From positions 19,639,894 through 19,703,893 of the forward strand of contig CM034240.1 in the NCBI GenBank assembly GCA_019916065.1: a stretch of 64,000 nt of DNA. Reading direction: 5' to 3'. The translations under genes were made by a program, and so were the position numbers. The stretch is from Vitellaria paradoxa. Taxonomy: Eukaryota; Streptophyta; Magnoliopsida; Ericales; Sapotaceae. The notes below the pieces were generated by a model. That model had not been told where the DNA came from, did no database searches, and worked only from the letters and a program-made list of their open reading frames with translations. Positions 47,119 to 58,551 of this stretch are shown here, in pieces; position 1 is the stretch's first letter, and every line of letters begins with the position of its first letter.

Positions 47119-47188
47119 TCGATGGCTAGTCTAGTAGAGCAGATTTTACTTTCCTAATCAGGGTTCGTGGTTTGATATTTTTGAAATG
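47119..47188 (+). other. tRNA-Arg(CCU)-like sequence, SINE head or tRNA pseudogene
   Basis: CTCGATGGCTAGTCTAGTAGAGC has an A-box layout. It is followed by a loop with TTTCCTAAT (CCT anticodon as in tRNA-Arg) and by GGTTCGTGGTTTGATATT, a degraded T-arm/B-box. Stem pairing is incomplete, so it is not a working tRNA gene. Confidence 0.4.
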
Positions 47189-47725
47189 CTAATTCTAATT
47201 TTTAATTATATAAAACAAAAATACACGAGTTAAGGATGATAAGCTAACGTGTCCTTTTCTTAGCAAACAAGCAAATCAAGACTTCCACAAAAATAATTCC
47301 TTGGAAACAAGTTAATCAACGCTTCTTTAATAATAATTTAGGGCAGGCAAGTTGCATTAATACTAATTGATTTAAAATAAATAGAATTGCATTTGTATTT
47401 ATGAATATGAAATTAATAATGAATTTAGTACTAATTATTTAAGTAAAATGATTCAAATATAACTTTATTAATTTAAATAGAGATTTCATCATAAATTCAA
47501 ATATTTTAACATGATAAATTATAACTAATTTGAAATATCATTACTAAAAATAGTTATTTTAAAATCTTTTATTATAATAGTGATTCTAACATTTGAAAAA
47601 ATAGTAACAGTACTGTCCTTGGCAGTGATAACTAAAAATTTCTATGTATTATTATTACATTAATTACTTTTTTCACTAATATTTTAAAACAAATCAATTT
47701 CAAATTTAAAAAGGATTTAACCTCG

Positions 47726-47768
47726 AGAGATTCACTCCCTAGGCCAAACCCCTAGGGAGTGAATCTCT
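47726..47768. repeat. Perfect 18-bp hairpin with 7-base loop
   Basis: AGAGATTCACTCCCTAGG (47726-47743) is exactly complemented by 47751-47768, with CCAAACC as loop. It borders the SINE-like sequence that follows. Confidence 0.75.
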
Positions 47769-47774
47769 TTTGGT

Positions 47775-48030
47775 TTATGCCACACATACCGGCCCCTCAA
47801 CATGTATAGCGGTAAATTGCGAACTCGCGTAGCGGCGGTGAGTCGTACCCACACCCAAGAACTGGATACGGTTCGTCCAGCCAAGGAGGCCCGTCCTACC
47901 AACCTTTACTACGCTTTGCGCCTGGGAGGCTGGCCCCAAGTTTTGCTAGAGAGGAAACTTGAACTTGAGACCTTGGGGTGGTAAGCCCCTAAGTCCCAGT
48001 CCAAGACCATCCCATCTAACCCCTTGGGGT
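47775..48030 (-). mobile_element. SINE-like sequence (tRNA-derived head), tentative
   Basis: On the minus strand, from about 48030, GATGGGATGGTCTTGGACTGGG resembles an A-box region and, some 35 bp on, AAGTTCAAGTTTCC resembles a B-box. A GC-richer body follows (GGCCAGCCTCCCAGGCGCAAAGC) that differs from the surrounding AT-rich DNA. The open frame on the plus strand (47802-47984) is a by-product. An alternative is a fragment of a long gypsy LTR, which can carry similar sequence. Confidence 0.4.
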
Positions 48031-48399
48031 TTAATCAATTTCAAATTTATTAATTTAAAATATTTAATTATTCAAATGGGAAATTCAAAAGTCATTTGAT
48101 CCAAACTTGAATTCTCATTGGGAACTAATTCCATGACATCAAATGTAGGAAATCCCCTATTGACTATCAGATGGATTATGGATATGCAGATTGTTCTTTA
48201 ATGCTACATATAATCATCTGCGGGAAATCCCCTACACCGAAATCGGAGGTTTTAAGTCCCCATCATTGTGTACACAGTGAGACCATATGTTGGTTTATAT
48301 TTATGACAGTGGTTGCATGGACGTGCATGATGCATGCATACGCGTTAGTACTAGTTACCACTATCATCTGCATATATAGGTATGTATAATACAATCTTG

Positions 48400-49258
48400 T
48401 GTTTTATTTATTTATTTATTTATGATATATCTCCTTTAAAGCGTAAGTACTTAGTAATAAGAAACAAAATTGGTAAGCTATGATGCTAATTTTTAAAATT
48501 CCGTATGTTATAAGTATACAACACAACCAATTGCAAAACAATAAAGCAAAGCAAAAAATAAATATGGCAGACACAATATTAAACAAGAAGAATTAATTGA
48601 AATCCAAAAAAAATCTCGAGTCATTCACTGTAAACAAAACATGGTTACAATTAAAGTATAACCTTTCAATATATTTGAATCCACGACTTTAAGTTATTGA
48701 TCATTTATTCAACTCATCAATTTACCAATCATTAAATAAAGACACCTCTTCAAATCTAGGTAGATAAATCGAATTCTCGATAATTTGCTGAATCCACACC
48801 TTTCAAAATTTGAACTCTTTGGAATCACACAAACGTAAGCAATGAGTGATTTGTGGTTAAGATATCAAAGAAAGCTAGAGCGCTTGAATCCTTTTTACTT
48901 TTTGATATTATTTCTCTCTTGTGGAAACCCTAGATATATTCTAGAATATATAGGTTTGAAATTCTAAAGAAAGTAACTTCCAAAATGCAGTTTAGAAAAT
49001 AGATAGGTTGATACTTGTAGGAGTGGTTTTTCAACGGGTTTCAGTGATCTTCTCGCATAATCGAAATTCTAGAAACTACCCTTCAATATTTTTCTATGGC
49101 TCAGAGTGCTCTTCCCATGAAATGACAGTTTCCAGATATATTTTAAGATCATAAATATTCCATTCTAAATATAAACTCTGACGCCTTGGTTTATATCTAA
49201 ATTTAATTCTACTTTGATTATAGATTGCTAATTCTAATAGTATTAAAACCTAATAATC
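48400..49258 (-). repeat. Copia (SIRE-like) LTR remnant, tentative
   Basis: On the minus strand the phrase TTGACATGAAATTGTTAAAGACGGAG (49257-49282) parallels the purine-tract region of the element at 50015-54380 (TTGACATGGAATTGCCAAAGGGGGAG). The sequence downstream of it on that strand, which lies at lower coordinates, would be the 3' LTR. The far end is not visible. Confidence 0.4.
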
Positions 49259-50014
49259 TCCGTCTTTAACAATTTCATGTCAAAAACAACCAAAATTAAA
49301 ATTACACCCCTTTCAAAAATATTTGAAATTTCTAGTTTATACGATTTAGCACATGTGGCCTCAAAATCTTTACAAAGATGATGAACTCATATATCTCTGC
49401 AAGCTTAAACTTAAAAAAAAAAAAAAAAAACCATTAAGGCATCATTTTGAATAATAATAAAAAATGATTATTTGTCCAATTCATTAATTTATCCATGAAA
49501 CTCACTCATCCAACCAAAGACACCGACAACAAAAACATAAGATATATATCCACCATGTGCCTCCTCTTTTTAACATGACTTAGCAAGGGTAGACAAGACC
49601 AAAGTAATCATCCCAAAGCATTTAGTAAAAAATAATGCACTTAGTTACAAATCATATGAAAATTAAATCACAATCTAAGCCAATACAAAAATAGCTAAGT
49701 AAGAAAAATATCACTACCCATCATTACCATCCATGGATACACCAGGGAATTATCACCTAGAAAAGTATAGTAAAATGAAACCAATTTTGTTGAATATTAC
49801 TAAGTGTCATGACCATCTCATCCTATCTATCTTGAACAAGTGAGAAGTAGTAAAAGACATCAATGCGGAACAAAATAAAGATAGTACACAATGCCCAATT
49901 AATGCTCTCTCTTGATCCTAGAAAGCATGACTCCAATAGAATTACCATCTAAAATAGGATCAGAGAGACACGTAAACTGGAGGAATAACCTACATGAGGA
50001 GGAATGAATGGAGT
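49259..50014 (-). other. Internal remnant of a SIRE-like copia element
   Basis: The sequence before the purine tract of the minus-strand remnant. It is AT-rich, without coding capacity, and is interrupted by the plus-strand SIRE-like element at 50015. A poly(A) run lies at 49411-49430. Confidence 0.35.
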
Positions 50015-50418
50015 TGTTACGGCTAAAAATTGTAGATTGACAAATCCATGGTCAAAGATAGTGGTTTGTAATGTCTAGACTTAGTGTAGGTTACGACACT
50101 ACAGTCTTGAGTCAATTAGAAGTATGAAGGCCTCAGAAGATCAAGTTTCCATAACGGCTAGAAGTCTTAAAAAGATTCAGAAGTCCTGAAGAGGTTCGGA
50201 ACTGAATAACGCAAGAAGAAAGCGGGAAGGCCGTGGTTGGCCGCGGGATAAAGCCGAGAGCCAAAATCAGGAGTTTGGCCATGCGGGAAGACCACGGGAA
50301 GGCCGCGAGAAGACCCCTCTTGCGAGGTGACTTTTCTCGATTTATTTTGACTACTTCGAGCCCCAGTCGCCTCTGTTTTTTCTATATATATCTCCTAGTG
50401 TCTTCTGGAAAAAGAAGG

Positions 50419-50453
<35 letters not shown>

Positions 50454-50863
50454 CAATAGTTCGTGAGCCATAAAGTTTGATGATTCTCTCCATCACTTAG
50501 CCACATGTCTCGTGTGCAATCCGAAAGAGTATGGGTTTGAGTTTTGTGGATGCTGTGGATTCAGTGAATCTACCGAGGATTCGGTGTTGAGCCTTCGAGG
50601 AGTCGAAAGGCTTTCGCTAGAAGAGTCGGTGCATCGAGGAGTCGAGCAAACATCAACGAGAGTATAGAATCGAGGAGTCGATCTATAGAGAGGTTGAGTT
50701 TGTAACCAACGTTCGTTTATTCTAGTGAAAGTTTTGTTTGAGATTTCTCTTTATGGGTTTTCTTATTTCTTGTACATTGCCTTCTACAGTCGTGTGTGTG
50801 TGATTAATTGTGGTTGGTTGATTGATTGATTGAGATCTCTATCAGCGCACACTGGTAATTTTA
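50015..50863 (+). repeat. 5' LTR of SIRE-like element
   Basis: 849 bp. Includes a (GA)n run at 50421-50449 and TATA-like TATATATATC near 50386. It lacks the second copy of a 93-bp unit found in the 3' LTR. Confidence 0.88.
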
Positions 50864-50865
50864 AT

Positions 50866-50878
50866 TGGTATCAGAGCC
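50866..50878 (+). other. Primer-binding site of SIRE-like element
   Basis: TGGTATCAGAGCC, the exact complement of the initiator tRNA-Met 3' end, two bases after the LTR. Confidence 0.9.
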
Positions 50879-50899
50879 AGGTTTATTTTTTAGAACAAA

Positions 50900-51905
50900 A
50901 CATGATCCTATTACTTGCTAGATGGATCCCCATAAAGAAGGCAAAAAATCTAAAAAGATTAAAAAGTAGAACAAGTTTAAAGGCGTGAAGTGCTATGAAT
51001 GCCAAGGTTGTGGACATATAGCTCAAGATTGCAAAAAACAAAAAGAACAAGGAAGAGGTATCAAATGCAATCATAGATTAATCAAGTACCTCCTCATCCT
51101 CAGAAGTTTTTTCCAAAAAATTTTATAGCATTCATGGCAAGAAGTATGGCATCTTCAAGAGAGTCAACCAGTTCAAAAAGCTCAAAAGGAGAATCATCAG
51201 AAAGGGAATCAAAACATGAAAGTGAAGATGAAGAGATAGCTTTTGAAGATGCCTATGAACAACTGTATCAAGACTGTTGAAGGTTTCACAAGTAAAATGA
51301 GAAATTGACGATAAAGAACAAGATGTTAAAGAAAAAAAGAGACAGTCTGAAGGTTGTCTTGGAGGAACTACAAACTAAGGTTGAAGCACTTGAAGCAAGC
51401 AAAAACTCTCAAGAGGAGTTGATTGCAGCACTTAAGACGATGTTGGAACAAAAAGAAAAAGATGCGAAAGAGGCGCATGGTAAGATGCAATCCATACAGT
51501 CCAAGATGATTTCAGCTTCCTCCAAACTGGATGACATACTAGTAATTCAAAGAAGTACAAAAGATAAAAGTGGACTTGGATATACTCGATAGAAGAAGAC
51601 CATAGAAGATGGATCTACAAGCAGTCTAAAGATCAAGGTAATAAAGATCCAATCTCAGAAAACTAAAGCTACCCCCAATTCCTCAAAGACAACTACTCCA
51701 AGGATAGTCAAAGCTCCTCAACCAAAGAATGGTAATCAATCAAGAGCTTATTTTTAGAAATCTAAAGGTACGCCTTCTAACTTACAACGCAAGTTTGTTC
51801 CTATATGTTTTCACTGTGGTATACTTGGTCACACAAGACCACACTATCAGAAATTATATGAGCTTGCCTTATCCTATGTTGACACTAGGAATTCTTTGAA
51901 ATCTA
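50900..51905 (+). pseudogene. Gag-related remains of SIRE-like element
   Basis: The zinc knuckle KCYECQGCGHIAQDCKK (50988-51038) fits C-x2-C-x4-H-x4-C. Further on, the open stretch 51305-51592 encodes a Lys/Glu-rich coiled coil ending SSKLDDILVIQRSTKDKSGLGY, a conserved feature after the gag of SIRE/Maximus copia elements. A second, degraded knuckle-like motif (ICFHCGILGHTRPHY) is near 51806-51850. Stops between the blocks (51078, 51590 region) prevent a full product. Confidence 0.75.
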
Positions 51906-53390
51906 ATCCTTCAAGTGTCAAATAGGTTTCATCCTTTATGGTTTCAAAAGTCCTGTTTTGATTTTAAACCTTACATGACTTGGCCAGTGAGGAAAAACAT
52001 AAAGAAAAATTTTTCAAAACCCATTGGTCTAAAACCCAACAATTCCAAGACTCAAAATGATTTTCCAAAATTAATAACTGTTTGGGTTAGGAAGAGTGAT
52101 CTCTATGTCTCCCACACCCCTAAGAGTGTTGAAGGGGTGAGCCTTGATGTGTAGAGTCAAATTTTCTTTCATGAACTAGGCTGTGCGTCATTGTTTATTT
52201 TTCCCTAGTTCTATGAAATCATAAAGAATAGATGTTTTTTTAGTTAAAATTTCTTTTGGGTGCAATGTTATTCTTTGTGATATTTTTGCATGTTCTATTA
52301 CTTCATACACACTTCAAAATCACAGGATTAAAATTGTTGATATATATAGTGGTCATAAATTTGAATTACTTGATGAACCTGAATCCTATGTTTTGTTGTT
52401 CCTTGTCATAGTAGTAGTGTGCCAATTGTAATTGCACGAAGTTTAGAACATCGTGAGAAATCTTTTCCACTACTCAATTGTTTTAATAAATTCTCTTTTC
52501 TGGACTATTGATTGTGTTTGAGTACAAAATAAAAAAAAAATCACTTGAAAAGGGCTACCATATGGGATAGAGTAAAAAACTAGCCTGTTAACGTGCGAGT
52601 TATCAAAATAACCACCATCTGGATTTGACGATATAGGAAGAAGGCTACCTACCCATAAAGTGTGTGAAAGCCACCAAGAACAAATAAAAAAAATGAGGAA
52701 AAGAAAAGAAAAAGAAAAAATTAGTATCACACTAATGTTTAGTTGAAAACAATGAATTAAGAAGAATTTAGTCGAAGAGCTAGCACTGCATATCTTACTC
52801 AATTCAATTCACAGTCCAAAGGAGCAATTTTGAAATTCATGCGAATATGTGAAAAATATTAATCAAGTTGCACTTAAACTTTATTTCACATACCGCACAG
52901 GCATTTGACCATTGATATGACATGTGTGAACAACTCATGACATAAATAGTAGGGTGATTTTTGAAATTCTTATTTGTTACTATTTATGTATGGTCAAAAT
53001 TTTGAAACTATGTTTTGTTTTGTGTTTGGGAAAATAGAACTTGGAATGATTTGATCAAGATTACTCATTGTACGTTATTTTATTTTTTTGTCAATTCATG
53101 TCAAAAAGGGATATAGTTAAAGGGGAGTATGATTTGAAAAGAAAAGAATTTGTTTATTAAGGGGGAGAACAATTTTTTTATTTTTAAGGAGGAGAATATT
53201 TTGTGTCATTTATGTTTTATTTTTTTAATTATTTATTTATTCCACATGATGCCGTGATCCTTTTGTTTAAGTGTGCAGCAAACAGGTTCTATAATAAGCA
53301 CATATTGATCAAGGAAGAGTCAACTAAGACCTTAGTGTAGATTGATTTTCATTTGTAATTTCATTTTTTGAGTTTTGACATGGAATTGCC
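51906..53390 (+). other. Noncoding part of the SIRE-like internal region
   Basis: The whole pol region expected in a full element is missing. The sequence is AT-rich with the usual run-in to the purine tract (TTGACATGGAATTGCC). Open frames here (for example 52470-52802 minus) have no familiar motifs. Confidence 0.6.
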
Positions 53391-53402
53391 AAAGGGGGAG
53401 AT
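53391..53402 (+). other. Polypurine tract of SIRE-like element
   Basis: AAAGGGGGAGAT lies directly before the 3' LTR. Confidence 0.85.
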
Positions 53403-54380
53403 TGTTACGGCTTAAAATTGTAGATTGGCAAATCCATGGTCAAAGATAGTGGTTTGTAATGTCTAAACTTAGTGTAGGCTAAGACACTATAGTTTTGAGT
53501 CAATTAGAAGTGTGAAGGCCTCAGAAGATTAAGTTTCCATAACGGCTGGAAGTCCTTAAAAGATTCGGAAGTCTTGAAGAGGTTCGGAACTGAATAACAC
53601 AGGAAGAATGCGAGAAGGCTACGGTTGGCCGCGGGATAAAGCTGAGAGCCAAAATCAGGAGTTTGGCCGTGCGGGAAGACTGCTTTGACTCATGGGAAGG
53701 ACACGGGAAGGCTGCGGTTGCCTGCGGGATAAAGCTGAGAGCCAAAATCAGGAGTTTAGCCATACGGAAAGACTGCTCTGACTCGTGGGAAGGCCGCGGG
53801 AAGACCGCGAGAAGATCCTTCCCACAAGGTGACTTTTCTCGGCTTATTTTGACTACTTTGTGCCCCAGCCGCTTCTATTTTTTCTATATATATCTCTTGG
53901 CGTCTTCTGGAAAAAGAAGGAAGAGAGAGAGAGAGAGAGAGAGAAAACACAATAGTTCGTAAGCCAGAAAGTTTGATGATTCTCTCCATCACTTAGCCAT
54001 CATGTCTCGTGTGCAATCCGAAAGAGTTCGGGTTTGAGTTTTGTGGATGTTGTGGATTCAGTACGCTATGGATTCAGCGAATCTATCGAGGATTCAGTGT
54101 TGAGCCTTTGAGGAGTCGAAGGGCTTTCGCTAGAGGAGTTGGTGCATCGAGGAGTCGAGCAAACATCAACGAGAGTATAGAGTTGAGAAGTCAATCTATA
54201 GAGAGGTTGAGTTTGTAACCAATGTTCGTTTATTCTAGTGAAGGTTTTGTTTGAGGTTTCCCTTTGTGGGTTTTCTCGTTTCTTGTATATTGCCTTCTAT
54301 ATTCATGTGTGTGTGATTAATTGTGGTTGATTGGTCGATTGATTGATTGGGATCTCTATTAGTGCACGTTGGTAATTTCA
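53403..54380 (+). repeat. 3' LTR of SIRE-like element
   Basis: 978 bp, starting TGTTACGGCT and ending AATTTCA. It carries two tandem copies of a 93-bp unit (GCGGGATAAAGC...), at 53631-53723 and 53724-53816, and a (GA)n run near 53923-53944. Confidence 0.88.
53631..53816 (+). repeat. 93-bp tandem duplication in 3' LTR
   Basis: The unit starts GCGGGATAAAGCTGAGAGCC and occurs twice; the 5' LTR has only one. The array was probably changed in one LTR after insertion. Confidence 0.75.
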
Positions 54381-55242
54381 GGAGCAAATTAAGAAGGTTG
54401 AAAGTGAGCCTTATTTCTCTTAATCACTTTAAGAAAAAGTATTTTTGACAACCACTATTTCTGACCAAATACAAATGCAGTGGTTGTTTAATCCTCGTCG
54501 AGATTAATTAATCACATGCACACACACACACACATATATATATATTAAAAAAATGTTACTGTTCCACCATTTTCAAAAAAGGACCCCAGTTAAATTATGG
54601 CTTAGAGTTTGCACAAATTCATAGAAAAACAATGAATTCCAACTTTCCCCTACAAATAGGTGTAGAATTACAAGGAATATATCCTCAAAAAATGGGGCAT
54701 TTCTAGATTCAATTTATAATATTCTCATGAGTCTCAGAGTTTTTTGGTTTGTTTCCAAAGTATTTTTTCCCTAAATATATTAAACATTACAAATGGAAAT
54801 GTTTAAAACAAAATATCCGAAAACGAAGAGAGGAATCATCTACTGCACAAACTTAATTACATTTAGAGCAATGCTATATAATTAGAAAAATAGCTAAAAT
54901 AATGTAGAATTTTTATGATCAGCCTCTCACTTTACAATATTAAATCTAGATAATTAAAGAGATTACAATACTATCACTTCTATTTCTTTGGTTGAAATTT
55001 TCTTAGTTTTTTTTTTTTTTTGATGACATAATAACATTTCCTTAAAATTTATTATAACATATGAACTTACATTTGGTATGGGCTTTGCCCATAACCTATG
55101 GTAGTTGTAGACTAATTATTAAGAGAGACACCAAACTACAAGTCATGTTTTCAATTTCTTTTACACTTAAATGAAAGGTAAAATGCACATGAAGAAGTTC
55201 AATCACAAGAAGCTGTTAGTTTCTAACTCTTCAAATTAAGAT
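54381..55242. other. Intergenic region, 3' side of NAC gene
   Basis: Includes a (CA)n(TA)n microsatellite at about 54516-54546 and the presumed 3' untranslated region of the NAC gene. No other gene was recognised. Confidence 0.5.
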
Positions 55243-58200
55243 TCACCAAATGGAGTCCAAATTGAATGGTTGCTCCTGAAGCTGAGGTTGTTGCTGCTGC
55301 TGCATAGAATTGTCCAAAACCCTGGACGAAGAAGCCCCAAAATTCGAACTCAAATCGGTTATTCCAAGTTGAGAAATGCTTCCTTGTGGCATGAAAGAGG
55401 AGTAATTACTATGATTATTCCTAAGCTGCAATGCCCTTAGGAGCAAGGCATTCACTGAAGAGAGATTTGATCCACCTAGAAGGCTAGAAGGCCATGAGAG
55501 AGGTGGAAGAGTGTTTGGGACTTCTCTTGCTGCTGCTGGCCAATTCATGTTGAGGTTCATATTCAAGTTGTTATTGATAAAATCAGTGCTGTAATTTTGG
55601 AGGGAAGCATAATTGCTTGATGAGCTAGCAATGGTATTTAAATTGGGCAGCTCAATGTCCCCAAATGGGCTTTCCTTTGTATTGGTGTCACAAGGAGAAT
55701 CAAGAGACGGTTGTGAGGATGGTGTTTGTTGTGCAGGTTTCTTCACCGTTGTGCTCTTTTGGAAGACCCTACATACCACCCATTCCTCCTAAACAAAATG
55801 GCATGTCAAAAGAATCGGTAAGAATTTATCAAAGACAGAATACTAATTTATTAGAATTTTTAACCAAAAAATTGTACGAGAATAATGTGATAATAACATA
55901 GTTAAAATTAAAAAAAAAGAAAAACTATTTTAATGATTGGCCATAATTGTTATTCTGGGCCATAAATTAATCACATAGTTCTTGTGAAAAATTATTGCTA
56001 AAACTTTTGAAACGTACCATAGCATTACACATCAAAATCAATTGGGCTAGATTATTTATTTATTTATTTTTTCAGGAATTGTAGGAGAAAGAATTCCTTT
56101 TTTTTTCAGAGAATATAAAAATCTACACCGTATAATTGTGGGAATAGGGAAATATTACTCTACGGTTCGAATTCAAGTACGTGAATGTGGGAGAGCAGGA
56201 TTATGATACTGTTTAGTGGGTTTATTCATTTGAGTGATTAACCCAGAAAAGAACCACAATCTTTTATGTATTTAAAAGTAATGCTATATAATTAAAAAAT
56301 TTTATTAAAAAAATAAAAGGATGATATAGGATATTTGTGGCATATCACTTCAAAATAATAAACTTATAATATATATATATATATTAATTACAAAATTATC
56401 ATTACCACGTCATTATAATTTAACTTTCTATTTTTTTAAGTTCAATAATATTTTCCTTAATTTAAGCAATCAATGCCCATAAGAAGTATATAATTAGACT
56501 GGTGCACTACTCTGATAAAGAATTTTTAAAAAATGTTAGTTTTATGTCGCTGCTCAAAATCAACTATAGTACGTAGTTAAAAAGAAGGAGGTAAATTATA
56601 AGAGTTTTTGCGATCGTGGGGAACGATTGTCCGACCGTGACTCATCTTTTTACCCTTACGTTTGAAGGAATTGTGATTTGTGAATTTACCATCCTATAGA
56701 GGGTGTGCTTCCGGTGACTGAAGCTCCAATCCTTTAAGTATTAAAGTAAGGGTGCCTTCCTCGATTGGAAGTATAAAAGCAGGGGTTGAGTGGGTATCAC
56801 CTAGACTAGATGGCCATGAGTACCTACTTAACTCTTATTTTAATACTTAAAAGGATAGGAGGTTCAAGTCGCCAGAGACGCATCTCTTATAGGGTGACAA
56901 ATTCACAATTTCTTCAAGTGTGAAAGTAGAAAAATAGGCTGTGGTCGTAAAAACTCTCTCACATTGAAAGGGACTAGATGATTATGAGTACCCACTTAAC
57001 CTCTACTTTAATATTTAAAGGATAAGGATTCGAATAAGGAGAGATACTTAACCCCTTACTTTAATATTTAAACGATAGGGGTTCAAGTCGAGAAAGGCGC
57101 ACCTTCTATAAGATAACAAATTCACAATTTTCTTTGAGTGTGTGAATAGAAAGATGGTTTACAATTGGACGATCACTCTCCATAGCCGCAAAAATTCCCT
57201 CACATAAACAAAATTATTAGTACATTATTTTACCTTTGTCGGCTTGAAAGAAAGCTTGGATTCCAGCCTGTACTCATGCATAACCCAGTTGGTTTTTTCA
57301 CCTTTGGGAGCTCTACCTTTGTAAAAGACCAAGGTTTTCTTCATTCCAACCAAGATGCCACCACGGAAGATCTCCTTGTCCTTTCCTGTTGTTTTCCAGT
57401 AGCCTGCTTCGGTTGCTCGGTTGGTTCTCAGTCCCGTTGGGTATTTTCGATCTCTCAAGCTAAAGAAGTACCATTCCTTCACTCCCATGGATGCTTTGCC
57501 TTGGCAAATTTAAATTCAAGTTCAATCTTAATTTGGTTAACAAATTTTAAAGAAATTTCACGTTAGCCTTCAACATGCAATATCTGTTGTACACACATAT
57601 GTTATTTTGTATATATGTATATATATGAATATATAGAAGCTTACACCACAATTGCTTCAGACTCCGTTTCAACGTACCAATCTTAAGATTAAATAGGAGA
57701 TAACAATGACTATAGTTAAATAATTCAGGCAGATCTACTAGAGAAGTCCAAAATCACAATTAATTTGGACTTGGGGCAACTCAAGATTTGCAGTTGGTCT
57801 AGGTTGAATAAAAAATTTAAAAGTAGAATGAAATGGGTTACAAAAATTTTAAATGGGTTAAATTAAAAAAAAAATAACTAAAAAAAATTGAACCAAAAAG
57901 AAAAAAAATTGACCCAAGCTACTTGGACTGTCCCGAGTAGAACTTATTTTTAGTAGAATCTTTGGCCATGTTTGTGTTACTTTGCCATGAAATGAAGAAG
58001 ACAGTTTCTTTTTTCTTTTTCTTTTTTTTTTTGGTTAGTTTTTTTGAGACAGTGAACGGCGGTCCCCCCCCTCCAAAAAAAAAAAAAGAAAAAAAGAAAA
58101 AAGAAGAAAGAAACCTTCTACAAATTATCTGGATTTCATGTTTTAATTTCTTGAAATTAACTTCTAGAAAGACAAATTTCATTGACAATGTATTCCCATA

Positions 58201-58551
58201 ATAAATTCAAGTAAAAGCATAAAGATGATGAAAGCAGACTGAATTTCACCAATGGTGGAAAAATTAAGGAAAACAGAAAAAGGAAAATCGTGAAACTTAA
58301 TAGTCTTTGATAAAAGAACATGCATGCGATAAAAATCAAACTTATACAAGCGACTAGAAAATTTAAAAGATGTTGTATTAATTTCCAAATTCTAACCTGG
58401 AAGGTCCCATGGCTCACACTTATTGAGATCAACATCAGCAATGGCTTTTGATGTGAAGCTAGCATCAGAGACCTTGTGAGTTAGATAGAAAGTAATGAGT
58501 TCTTCATCAGTTGGATGAAACCTGAACCCTGGAGGAAGAGTTTCCTCCATC
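55243..58551 (-). CDS. NAC-domain transcription factor (CUC/NAM group), with an exon-1 frameshift as read
   Basis: Three exons: 58551-58397, 57499-57234 and 55788-55243 (TGA stop at 55245-55243). Exon 1 encodes [16 protein letters not shown] subdomain A ([17 protein letters not shown]). Exon 2 has subdomains C and D ([71 protein letters not shown]). Exon 3 opens with subdomain E ([17 protein letters not shown]) and continues with a Ser/Asn/Gln-rich activation-type tail ending in a Gln run and NLDSIW. Intron positions are those of most NAC genes. As read, an extra A after GAT-GAA-GAA (at 58500-58501) breaks the frame before LIT; otherwise about 321 residues. The tail best recalls ANAC038/039-type proteins. 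No miR164-type target (EHVSCFS region) was seen. NAC proteins bind CACG-core DNA as dimers in the nucleus. Confidence 0.9.
56600..57203. mobile_element. Foldback MITE in NAC intron 2
   Basis: The left arm (GAGTTTTTGCGATCGTGG...) and right arm (reverse complement GAGGGAATTTTTGCGGCTATGG...) are alignable for about 170 bp, including ATTTGTGAATTTACCATCCTATAGAGG-type sequence. A third arm-like copy lies at about 56840-56975 in the same orientation as the right arm. The element spans about 600 bp and has no coding capacity. It lies in intron 2 of the NAC gene. Confidence 0.65.

Larger units (their letters stand above)
50015..54380 (+). mobile_element. SIRE-like copia element lacking pol
   Basis: The LTRs span 50015-50863 and 53403-54380 (both start TGTTACGGCT). 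Flanking 5-mers GGAGT (50010-50014) and GGAGC (54381-54385) match at 4 of 5. The primer site TGGTATCAGAGCC (50866-50878) and the purine tract AAAGGGGGAGAT are present. The 2.5-kb inside holds gag-related remains and noncoding DNA; no protease, integrase, RT or RNase H was found, so it was mobilised in trans if at all. The 5' LTR ends TA where the 3' LTR ends CA, a single C-to-T change. Confidence 0.88.

Noticed and set aside
47802..47984. 60-residue open frame
   Set aside because: It lies within SINE-like or LTR-like repeat sequence, and its frame is explained by locally higher GC content.
57919..58201. Small proteins with Lys or Phe runs in NAC intron 1
   Set aside because: They are translations of poly(T)/poly(A) runs inside the intron.
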